Source: JAUXEH01 sp965602945
GTDB taxonomy: Bacteria > Acidobacteriota > Aminicenantia > Aminicenantales > Aminicenantaceae
Direction: 5' to 3'
Length of the DNA stretch: 5,597 nucleotides
Assembly (NCBI GenBank): GCA_965602945.1
Contig: CBFDBC010000218.1
Coordinates: 1-5,597, forward strand
Shown: piece by piece, positions 1 to 5,566 of the stretch
Layout: every line of letters begins with the position of its first letter
Position numbering within the stretch: the first letter of the stretch is position 1
Notes under the pieces: model-generated
Told to the model about the DNA's origin: nothing
Databases searched by the model: none
Seen by the model: only the letters and a program-made list of their open reading frames with translations
Program-made: the position numbers and the translations under genes

Positions 1-362
1 AAAAACCCGGTGATGGGATCCCTTGAATTCAGCTTCCCCATCATCTCCAGTTTCATGATCCCCGCGGCCGTGAACTGTTTGGTGAGGGAACCGGTGCTGA
101 ACACGGTCTCCTCCGTGTTTGGAATGCCTGTGCTTCGGATGGCCAGGCCGTACCCCTTGTTGAGCACGATCTCTCCCTTTTGGACGATCAAGAGGGCCCC
201 GGAAAACCCGAAGGGGACGATCCGGCTGAGATAGGTATCCACCTTGCGAGCCATTTCGCCCTTTACCACTTCGCCGCCGGAAAGATGCAGCGGGAAGATC
301 AGGATTCCGATAAGAATCCCGAGTAAAAAGACAGGGAACCTGGCAGCGTACAATTGTCTCAT
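1..362 (-). CDS. Serine hydrolase of the beta-lactamase (class C/PBP-like) family, N-terminal part only
   Basis: The first 120 codons of an exported serine hydrolase are present; the rest lies beyond the left edge. A basic start (MRQLYAARF) and a hydrophobic stretch at about residues 11-27 form a signal peptide or anchor without a lipobox cysteine. The mature part opens with FSGALLIVQKGEIVLNKGYGLA, the usual first strands of the beta-lactamase/transpeptidase fold (PF00144). It continues to TGSLTKQFTAAGIMKL, where Ser92 and Lys95 form the SxxK catalytic motif, then GKLNSRDPI. The YxN and KTG-like motifs would be off the window. Family members include class C beta-lactamases, D-amino-acid peptidases and esterases; the substrate cannot be told. 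The start at 362 is chosen because it gives the best signal peptide and has GGAG nine bases upstream (372-375). In-frame ATGs at 377 and 395 are possible alternatives. The gene lies 146 bases after the LolA-like gene, and I found no convincing promoter in that gap. Confidence 0.88.
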   Translation of the reverse strand, partial: MRQLYAARFPVFLLGILIGILIFPLHLSGGEVVKGEMARKVDTYLSRIVPFGFSGALLIVQKGEIVLNKGYGLAIRSTGIPNTEETVFSTGSLTKQFTAAGIMKLEMMGKLNSRDPITGF

Positions 363-508
363 GTCAGTCCACTCCATCAAATGCACTCGCCTCATATCAT
401 CTGAGAGCATTTCCAAAACTGAGCCGTGTTTACTTAGTCAGGTGAGCTGATGAGGAAGCCGTCCGGAGGCGAGCCTGACTGTTTCATTACCACGGACTTG
501 GAAATGCC

Positions 509-1246
509 TTACTTCTCCATCTTGAAGAAGGAGTCTTCCAGCCCGGAATTGAGTTTGACTTCCATCATCGTGATGACGGCGAGCTCCTCCCCACCCTGGG
601 ATATGGTCATGGAAAAGGGAAACGGGATCCCATCCACCTTCCGGTAATCCGAAAAGACCATCTCCTGCTCCGCCTCGCCTCCCATCAAGTCCAGGCTCAT
701 CTGCTTCTGTCTCATCACATAATAGGTCTGTGTATCGATGTACATCGTCGAGGTTTCGCCGCTTTCGAAGATCCTTTCGAGCACAAAGTATTCCTTGCCC
801 TCGAAAGTCTCTTTACCCTTGAGCTCGTGTGAGACACCGAATTTTGCGGGATCCAGCAGGATCGAGTTGCCCATTTCGAGCGCTCCCCTTTTCGAGTACT
901 CCTGCATCTCGGCCGGCACCTCATCCACCGCGCCGGTCTGGGGGTTGGTGAACCATGCTACCTCGCCGTCGAAGGCCTGTGTCATCACCATCCCCATGAA
1001 TTCCATGTCCTGCCGGGTCATGCCCGGCTCCTTGTGGTACATGGTCATAGTCCCGCTGATCCCCTGCGCCACTATATCCGCATCGCCGGACATCGTCGTG
1101 TCCTTGATGGCTGCCAGGGCTTTCCGTCCACCGTTCGCCTCGATCATCTTCTCCAGGATCTCAGCGGTTGACTGTGCATGGGCGAAGGCCGACATCAGGC
1201 TGCCGATGAGCAGCACCGTGATTCCGAAAGTCATTGTTTTTTTCAT
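509..1246 (-). CDS. Exported LolA-like (outer-membrane lipoprotein-sorting-type) protein, methionine-rich
   Basis: This is a complete 245-residue protein. Residues 1-24 form a clean signal peptide (lysines, hydrophobic core, AHA before Gln25), so the product is periplasmic or exported. The mature protein starts with a helix (AEILEKMIEANGG) and continues as alternating beta-strands. Late blocks such as YIDTQTYYVMRQKQ, FSDYRKVDGIPFPFSMTI and VKLNSGLEDSFFKM are typical of the LolA/LolB-like half-barrel fold found in proteins annotated as outer membrane lipoprotein-sorting protein. True LolA carries lipoproteins between the membranes; these distant relatives mostly have no proven role, and no lol genes lie beside it. 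Composition is odd: 23 of 245 residues are methionine, including a cluster of seven at 67-88. The start is well supported by AGGAGGGGAG at 1254-1263, seven bases before the ATG, and a promoter lies just upstream. Fold assignment is moderate to good; function is unknown. Confidence 0.85.
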   Translation of the reverse strand: MKKTMTFGITVLLIGSLMSAFAHAQSTAEILEKMIEANGGRKALAAIKDTTMSGDADIVAQGISGTMTMYHKEPGMTRQDMEFMGMVMTQAFDGEVAWFTNPQTGAVDEVPAEMQEYSKRGALEMGNSILLDPAKFGVSHELKGKETFEGKEYFVLERIFESGETSTMYIDTQTYYVMRQKQMSLDLMGGEAEQEMVFSDYRKVDGIPFPFSMTISQGGEELAVITMMEVKLNSGLEDSFFKMEK

Positions 1247-1282
1247 GAGTCTTCTCCCCTCCTGATCAGAATTCTCATGTGT

Positions 1283-1311
1283 ATTGTAGCCTTTGACTAG
1301 GAATTCGGCAA
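1283..1311 (-). promoter_or_regulatory. Sigma-70-type promoter for the LolA-like gene
   Basis: Read on the minus strand, TTGCCG (1306-1311) is followed after exactly 17 bases by TACAAT (1283-1288). That is 4 of 6 and 5 of 6 matches to the consensus boxes. Transcription would start near 1276, giving a leader of about 30 bases that contains the strong Shine-Dalgarno site of the gene starting at 1246. This suggests the LolA-like gene is transcribed independently of the permease upstream. Confidence 0.6.
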
Positions 1312-1361
1312 GAGCGGACCGGATTCTGCAGGCCCGCTAGGTCAAGGCCAAGAATTTCCGA

Positions 1362-1407
1362 TTTGGCCTGGATAATTCACGAGTTTTTTTGAATTATTCA
1401 GGTCAGA
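1362..1407. other. Long imperfect hairpin with a T7/A7 run in its loop
   Basis: Bases 1367-1378 (CCTGGATAATTC) pair with 1391-1402 (GAATTATTCAGG), with one G-T wobble. The stem extends outward with two more wobbles to 1362/1407, about 17 pairs around a 12-base loop (1379-1390) that contains seven T in a row. It lies downstream of the permease and overlaps the stop codon (1403-1405) of the barrel-protein remnant on the minus strand. It could therefore end minus-strand transcripts, but no U-run follows the stem on either strand, so a normal intrinsic terminator is not shown. A second stem, GGCCAA (1346-1351) with TTGGCC (1363-1368), overlaps one arm and could not form at the same time. Confidence 0.5.
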
Positions 1408-1462
1408 AGTAGAAGATGAGTCCGATGCCGGAGTTGGTGAGGCCCCAACGGCTCGTCTTCGT
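1403..1462 (-). pseudogene. Possible C-terminal remnant of an outer-membrane beta-barrel protein
   Basis: Read on the minus strand, this stretch encodes RWGLTNSGIGLIFYF followed by TGA (1403-1405). The end has the hallmark of an outer-membrane beta-barrel's last strand: a terminal Phe with hydrophobic residues at every second position before it (F, F, L, I). The BAM machinery recognises this signal. The frame is closed just upstream by TGA at 1463-1465, so there is no start codon and no room for a gene. Upstream of that stop the same frame reads GFLFISVQV, which also looks like a beta-strand, and then runs back to the permease stop. The simplest reading is a decayed gene end left after a deletion. 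A chance match in only 19 codons cannot be excluded. Confidence 0.35.
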
Positions 1463-1516
1463 TCAGACTTGGACGCTGATAAAAAGAAATCCTTGGAAAT
1501 GTTTTTTAGGGGAGAT

Positions 1517-3871
1517 CTACTCGTAGCGTAGAGAATCCACGGGATCGGCACTGGCCGCCCTGACCGATTGGAAGCTGACGGTGAGTAGAGCCACCAGCAG
1601 CGCCGCCCCCCCGGACAGCAGGAAGAGCAGGAGGCCCGGTCGAGTGTGAAAGGCGAATTTCCCCAGCCAACCAGACATGATCCAGTAGGCCAACGGCCAG
1701 GCGATCAGGTTGGCAGCCAGCACCCAGCGCGTGAACTCCCCGGAAAGCAGGAGCACCACACTCGGCACAGAGGCCCCCAGCACCTTACGGATCCCGATCT
1801 CCTTGGTGCGGCGCTCCGTGGAGAAGGACGCCAGCCCGAAGAGCCCGAGGCAGGCGATAAAAAGTGAAATGCCCGTGACATTGGCGAAAATGCGGCCCAG
1901 CTGTGTCTCCGTGCGGTAAAGGTTGTCGTAGGCCTCGTCCAGGAACGCATAGGTAAAAGCCTGCCCGGGAGAGAACCGTTCCCAGACATCCTGAATGGAA
2001 GAGAGCGTCTCAGGGATCCGGCCGGGGCGGACACGCACCAGGAAGTTTTCGTATCCCTCGGGCCAGACACACAGGGCCAGCGGTTCGATGGAATAATGCA
2101 GCGACCGGAAATGGAAATTCTTGATCACTCCGATAACCGGACCCTCCCCTATGACGTCCATCCTCTTCCCAAGGGGATCACCCCACCCGATTCTGTCGAC
2201 AGCCGCCTCGTTCAGGATGTAGGCGCCCGCGATATCGGTGGGAAAATCCGGGGAAAAGTCCCGCCCTGCAACAAGGTCCAGCTCCAGGGTTTCGAGAAGA
2301 TCGAAATCCGCCGCGATCCAGCGGATCATCGTGTTCAAGCCATCCTCCATGCCTTCGTACGAGTAGCTCTGGTACCAGATGGTTTGGCCGGGTGAGAACG
2401 AGGAGGCGCTGACATGCAGGACATCGGGATCCCTGAGGAGCTCGGCCTTGAACGCGTCCAGGCTCTCATAGACCTCGCTGTCATAGATAGGGATGCTGAT
2501 GACATGTTCCCGCGTATAACCCAGCGTTTTGGTGCGCATGTAGCGCAGCTGGCCGGATATGATCAGGGTGGAGGCGATGAAGAGGATGGAGACGGCGAAC
2601 TGTCCCACGATTACGACCTTTCGGAAGAGGGGCACGCGGGTACCCGCAAACACCCCTTTCAGGATGCGCACCGGCTGGAAGCCGGACACATACAAGGCAA
2701 CGACGCTGCCTGAAAAGAATCCCACGAACAGGAACACTCCGGCCAGGAAGACGAACAGGGCGGGATTGTGGAGATAATCCACTTCTAATAACTTGCCGGA
2801 CAGCCGGTTGAAAACCGGGAGGAAGGCCTCCACCAGGATCAGGGTAAGCAGGATGGAGACGGCCGTCAGAGAAAACGATTCGCCCAGGAACTGCTGCGCC
2901 AGCTGGCCGCGTCCGGCCCCAACCACCTTGCGGAGCCCGATCTCGCGGCCCCGGGTCATGGACCGGGCCGTGGACAGGTTGATGGTGTTGAAACACGCGA
3001 TGAGCAGGATGAACAGCGTCACGGCCGAGAAGATGTACAGGTGCTGGATGTTCCCATCCGGGCCCATGTCCCAGGGTGCCTGGGAAAAGAGATGGATCCG
3101 GGTCAAGGGCTCGAGCGGATAGGAGACCCCATACGTGTAGCGGGTATCCCTCCCCCGGTGTTTTTCCACCAGCCCGGGCATCCGGAGCGCATAGTCCTCG
3201 AAGGAGAAGTCTTCCCGCAGCAGGAGATAGGTGGCGAAATTGCTGACACCCCATTTTTCGGCATAGGCCCGCTCATACCGGGCGAACGAACCCAGGAAAT
3301 CGAATTGGAGATGCGAGTTCGAGGGGATGTCTCTGAATACCCCTGTGACCCGGTACGGCTGATCAATGAGGACGATGGTCTGCCCCATGGGATCGTCTGC
3401 ACCGAAATATTTCTCACGCATGCGTTCGGAGATGAGGAGGCTGTCCGGGCCGCTGAGTGCGGAGCGCGGGTCGCCCTCAGCCAGAGGAAAGCTGAAGACC
3501 TCGAAGACCTCCGGATCGGCGTAGAATATCTGCTCGTAGAAGCGTTTGTCCCGGTACTTGACGAGCGAGGAATGTTTGCCGAAGCGGACCGCCTTTTCGA
3601 TCCCGGCGAACTCCTGTTGCCAGGCCGGCGCCAAAGGGGCGGCGACTCCGGGATGGAGGCTCACCTCCCCGTCGTAATCCGTGCGCAGCAGCACCCGGTG
3701 GATCCGGTCGGCGTGTTCATGGAAGCGGTCGAAACCCCACTCGTGCTGTATGAACAGGAACAGCACGACACAGCAGGCCATGCCGAGAGCCAGGCCAGCA
3801 ACATTGATGAAGGAGTAGACCTTGTGCCGCCTGAAGGAACGAAAGGCGATCTTGAGGTAGTTCCAGATCAT
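1517..3871 (-). CDS. ABC transporter permease with MacB-type periplasmic domain and two FtsX domains
   Basis: This is a complete 784-residue inner-membrane protein. It starts with a short cytoplasmic helix (MIWNYLKIAFRSFRRHK) and a first membrane segment at about 20-41. A large periplasmic MacB-type core domain spans about 42-275. A first FtsX unit follows, with membrane segments near 278-298, 330-353 and 371-395. A further segment lies at 418-440, then a second periplasmic domain (about 441-655) and a second FtsX unit with segments near 662-684, 716-735 and 745-768. Each FtsX unit carries the coupling motif for the ATPase: EIGLRKVVGA at 310-319 and EIGIRKVLGA at 691-700. Such permeases act as mechanotransmission or efflux/lipoprotein-release transporters with a separate MacB/LolD-like ATPase, which is not in this window; the substrate is unknown. 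The start at 3871 is preferred over an in-frame ATG 99 bases upstream because it gives the family's usual N-terminus and lies downstream of both a Shine-Dalgarno site and a promoter. Confidence 0.93.
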   Translation of the reverse strand: MIWNYLKIAFRSFRRHKVYSFINVAGLALGMACCVVLFLFIQHEWGFDRFHEHADRIHRVLLRTDYDGEVSLHPGVAAPLAPAWQQEFAGIEKAVRFGKHSSLVKYRDKRFYEQIFYADPEVFEVFSFPLAEGDPRSALSGPDSLLISERMREKYFGADDPMGQTIVLIDQPYRVTGVFRDIPSNSHLQFDFLGSFARYERAYAEKWGVSNFATYLLLREDFSFEDYALRMPGLVEKHRGRDTRYTYGVSYPLEPLTRIHLFSQAPWDMGPDGNIQHLYIFSAVTLFILLIACFNTINLSTARSMTRGREIGLRKVVGAGRGQLAQQFLGESFSLTAVSILLTLILVEAFLPVFNRLSGKLLEVDYLHNPALFVFLAGVFLFVGFFSGSVVALYVSGFQPVRILKGVFAGTRVPLFRKVVIVGQFAVSILFIASTLIISGQLRYMRTKTLGYTREHVISIPIYDSEVYESLDAFKAELLRDPDVLHVSASSFSPGQTIWYQSYSYEGMEDGLNTMIRWIAADFDLLETLELDLVAGRDFSPDFPTDIAGAYILNEAAVDRIGWGDPLGKRMDVIGEGPVIGVIKNFHFRSLHYSIEPLALCVWPEGYENFLVRVRPGRIPETLSSIQDVWERFSPGQAFTYAFLDEAYDNLYRTETQLGRIFANVTGISLFIACLGLFGLASFSTERRTKEIGIRKVLGASVPSVVLLLSGEFTRWVLAANLIAWPLAYWIMSGWLGKFAFHTRPGLLLFLLSGGAALLVALLTVSFQSVRAASADPVDSLRYE

Positions 3872-3880
3872 GTCGGATGA

Positions 3881-3886
3881 CCCTCC
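3881..3886 (-). promoter_or_regulatory. Ribosome binding site that fixes the permease start
   Basis: GGAGGG on the minus strand ends nine bases before the ATG at 3871. The longer in-frame start at 3970 would add 33 residues with no membrane-protein character and would lie upstream of the likely promoter, so this site settles the start. Confidence 0.65.
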
Positions 3887-3918
3887 GCCGGATCTTGAGC
3901 AATAAACATGCCAGTTCC

Positions 3919-3927
3919 AGTATAACA
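3919..3927 (-). promoter_or_regulatory. Extended -10 promoter for the permease gene
   Basis: Minus-strand TGTTATACT holds the extended -10 element TGn directly before TATACT (3919-3924, 5 of 6 matches to TATAAT). No good -35 box is seen at 16-18 bases, which is typical of extended -10 promoters. Transcription would begin near 3912, giving a leader of about 40 bases. Confidence 0.5.
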
Positions 3928-3995
3928 GCGTCCCCAGAACGATAAAAGGCTTCCTCCCGGCTGCCGACATCTGAGTTTTCTCGCTGCGAACGGTA

Positions 3996-4031
3996 GGGTG
4001 GGAAAAATGGGGGGGGCGGGTCGGCCGGGGG
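3996..4031 (+). other. G-rich tract matching a G-quadruplex pattern
   Basis: Five G-runs of three or more (3996-3998, 4000-4002, 4009-4016, 4018-4020, 4027-4031) are separated by loops of 1, 6, 1 and 6 bases. This meets the usual G3+N1-7 rule with one run to spare. The tract lies in the divergent intergenic region, about 70-110 bases upstream of the permease promoter and 145-180 upstream of the rightward promoter. Whether it folds or regulates anything is not shown. Confidence 0.5.
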
Positions 4032-4032
4032 C

Positions 4033-4065
4033 GGACATTCAGTGTCCTTTTCCGGGCACCGGGAA
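4033..4065. repeat. Two small adjacent hairpins, possible dispersed intergenic repeat
   Basis: GGACA (4033-4037) pairs with TGTCC (4043-4047) around the loop TTCAG, and TTTT follows. Directly after it, TTCCGG (4050-4055) pairs with CC plus GGAA (4059-4060, 4062-4065) with one bulged G. Short stem pairs of this kind between genes recall REP/RAYT-type dispersed repeats. Only one copy is present here, so repeat status is a guess. On the plus strand the first hairpin plus TTTT also looks like a weak terminator, but no plus-strand gene lies upstream of it in the window. Confidence 0.3.
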
Positions 4066-4106
4066 CAGAGCAGCCAAGCCCATCCGCATCCCCGTGTATC
4101 GACCTT

Positions 4107-4156
4107 ATCAGCTTCCCAGACTGATCGAAATATCAGTGCAAAGTCTTGGGAATGAT
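4107..4156. promoter_or_regulatory. Nested dyad upstream of the rightward promoter
   Basis: ATCA (4107-4110), a two-base bulge and TTCCCAGA (4113-4120) pair with TCT (4144-4146), a bulged T (4147), GGGAA (4148-4152) and TGAT (4153-4156). Inside, CTGAT (4121-4125) pairs with ATCAG (4132-4136). The dyad ends 20 bases before the -35 box of the glycosidase promoter. It could be an activator or repressor site or a relic of a structured transcript. No known regulator motif is recognised. Confidence 0.35.
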
Positions 4157-4175
4157 CACGATTGCAAACCGGCAC

Positions 4176-4203
4176 TTGACAGCACGGGATCATAAATTAT
4201 AAA
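4176..4203 (+). promoter_or_regulatory. Near-consensus sigma-70 promoter for the GH172-type gene
   Basis: A perfect TTGACA (4176-4181) is followed after 16 bases by TATAAA (4198-4203, 5 of 6 matches). Transcription should start near 4210, giving a leader of about 78 bases before the ATG at 4288. The high match suggests strong expression unless a regulator intervenes. Confidence 0.72.
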
Positions 4204-4207
4204 CCAG

Positions 4208-4271
4208 GGCTAGGGGAATAATGGCGCGAAAGCAGTCCGGCTCAACCGCATCGATCGCACCCCTAATAGCC
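4208..4271 (+). other. Leader stem enclosing most of the 5' untranslated region
   Basis: GGCTA plus GGGG (4208-4216) can pair with CCCC (4260-4263) and TAGCC (4267-4271), leaving a three-base TAA bulge. The stem would begin at about the predicted transcription start and end three bases before the Shine-Dalgarno site. It encloses a 43-base loop that contains an ATG at 4221. It matches no riboswitch class that I recognise, and any regulatory role is inference. Confidence 0.35.
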
Positions 4272-4273
4272 GT

Positions 4274-4281
4274 AAAGGAGG
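4274..4281 (+). promoter_or_regulatory. Strong ribosome binding site of the GH172-type gene
   Basis: AAAGGAGG lies six bases before the ATG at 4288. It is close to the ideal Shine-Dalgarno match and makes this the clear start over the out-of-frame ATG at 4221. Confidence 0.75.
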
Positions 4282-4287
4282 CATCCC

Positions 4288-5433
4288 ATGAAAAGAAAAA
4301 TTCTACCCGCGGCCCTGGTCATTATCCTGGCCGCCCTGGTACTCTACGCCGAGGAGGAAAAAGTGTTCGACGGACTCTACCTTAACCTGGGGAACCTGTG
4401 CCGGCTCTCCCATGCCCGGAGCCGTTCCATAAGCCCGGAGAACTTCACCGGGGAAAAGGGAAAGGGCGGCATGTCCACGGACGGCCCCGCCCTGCCGGCG
4501 GCCCGCGACCTGGGGCAGGGCTGGAAGGTCTCTCCCTATGTCAAGATCCCGCCGAAGGAGACTTTCGTGATGGCCGAGATCGACGGTTCCGGAGCCATCC
4601 AGCAGATCTGGATGACGCCCGCCGGCAACTTCCGCTTCTCCATCCTCAGGTTCTACTGGGACGGGGAGACGGAACCTTCGGTAGAGGTCCCGGTGGGTGA
4701 TTTCTTCGCCAACGGATGGGGAAAGTTCGCCCAGGTCTCCTCCCTACCGGTGTGTGTGAATCCCGGAAGCGGTTTCAACTGCTACTGGACGATGCCCTTC
4801 CGCAAATCCTGCAAGATCACCATGGAAAACCTGGACGAAAAGGAGATGACCCTCTACTACCAGGTCAATTACACGCTGACCGAAGTGCCGGAGGACGCCG
4901 CCTATTTCCATGCCCAGTTCCGGCGCACCAATCCCGTACCCTACAAGGAGGTCTACACCATCGTGGACGGCATCAAGGGCTGGGGCCACTTCGTGGGCAC
5001 CTACATGTGCTGGGGCGCCAACAACACCGGCTGGTGGGGCGAGGGCGAGATCAAGTTCTACATGGACGGCGACAAGGAGTTCCCCACCATCTGCGGCACG
5101 GGAACGGAAGACTACTTCTGCGGCTCCTACGGCTTCACGGTGGAGGGCAAATACCGGGAGTTCACGACCCCTCACGCCGGTATGCCCCAAGTCATCTCCC
5201 CAGACGGGCAGTGGCAGTCCCAGCAGCGATTCGGCCTCTACCGCTGGCACATCATGGACCCCGTTCGCTTCGAAAAGGACCTGAAGATCACCATGCAGGC
5301 CCTGAGCTGGCGTTCCGGAGGGCGCTACCTGCCGCTTCAGGATGACATCTCGTCCGTGGCGTTCTGGTACCAGCAGGAACCTCATGCCAAATTCCCCAAA
5401 CTCCCGGACAAGGAAAAGCTGGAGATAATCTGA
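4288..5433 (+). CDS. Secreted DUF2961/GH172-family glycoside hydrolase
   Basis: This is a complete 381-residue exported enzyme. Residues 1-21 form a signal peptide (MKRK, hydrophobic core, YA before Glu22). The body shows DUF2961 hallmarks in order: FDGLYLNLGNLCRL near 27, the N-terminal SPYVKIPPKETFVMAEIDGSG block, IQQIWMTP, FYWDGETEPSVEVPVGDFF near 122-140, YWTMPFRKS near 166-174 and YYQVNYT. The core is GWWGEGEIKFYMDGD and GTGTEDYF near 248-277. DUF2961 is now GH172, with characterised members acting on alpha-D-fructofuranosides (difructose anhydride I) and D-arabinofuranosides through two glutamates. Here Glu252 or Glu254 and Glu274 are the likely catalytic pair, placed by motif rather than alignment. 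Length is normal for the family and both ends look intact. It has seven cysteines, all after the signal peptide. It has its own promoter, and no sugar transporter or regulator lies next to it in the window. The actual substrate is unknown. Confidence 0.9.
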   Translation: MKRKILPAALVIILAALVLYAEEEKVFDGLYLNLGNLCRLSHARSRSISPENFTGEKGKGGMSTDGPALPAARDLGQGWKVSPYVKIPPKETFVMAEIDGSGAIQQIWMTPAGNFRFSILRFYWDGETEPSVEVPVGDFFANGWGKFAQVSSLPVCVNPGSGFNCYWTMPFRKSCKITMENLDEKEMTLYYQVNYTLTEVPEDAAYFHAQFRRTNPVPYKEVYTIVDGIKGWGHFVGTYMCWGANNTGWWGEGEIKFYMDGDKEFPTICGTGTEDYFCGSYGFTVEGKYREFTTPHAGMPQVISPDGQWQSQQRFGLYRWHIMDPVRFEKDLKITMQALSWRSGGRYLPLQDDISSVAFWYQQEPHAKFPKLPDKEKLEII

Positions 5434-5566
5434 GCCCTTATTTCCACCGGAATTCGGGATCGCAGCTGAAAATGCTGTCCCCGGGCAGGCACCAGGCAAC
5501 ATTTCCAGTGCCAGACACGTATACCTATTCTTATTAGATATCTATGCCACGTGAGGAGACGAATCC

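Noticed and set aside
436..480. Inverted repeat AGTCAGG/CCTGACT between the LolA-like and serine hydrolase genes as a terminator
   Set aside because: The arms are only seven bases around a 31-base interior and no T-run follows on the minus strand, so a terminator is not supported.
738..1265. A 175-codon plus-strand open frame opposite the LolA-like gene
   Set aside because: It is a mirror of a gene with a signal peptide, promoter and Shine-Dalgarno site; nothing supports the plus-strand reading.
1342..1551. A 69-codon minus-strand open frame across the permease stop
   Set aside because: It overlaps the permease end in another frame and is serine-rich without any motif; the barrel-end reading in a different frame explains this spacer better.
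3041..3880. A 279-codon plus-strand open frame opposite the permease
   Set aside because: It is antisense to a clearly real membrane protein, has no recognisable domain or signal, and is explained by GC-rich codon use on the other strand.
3872..3970. Longer permease start adding 33 residues at the N-terminus
   Set aside because: The extension does not resemble the family's N-terminus, and the likely promoter and Shine-Dalgarno site both lie between this start and the chosen one.
4221..4385. A 54-codon open frame starting at ATG 4221, overlapping the glycosidase start
   Set aside because: The encoded peptide is basic and featureless and most of it lies over the real gene in another frame; kept only as a possible leader element, not as a gene.
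4744..5502. A 252-codon minus-strand open frame opposite the GH172-type gene
   Set aside because: Its composition is low-complexity V/A/G/H-rich and it mirrors a well-supported gene; there is no ribosome binding site or family likeness.
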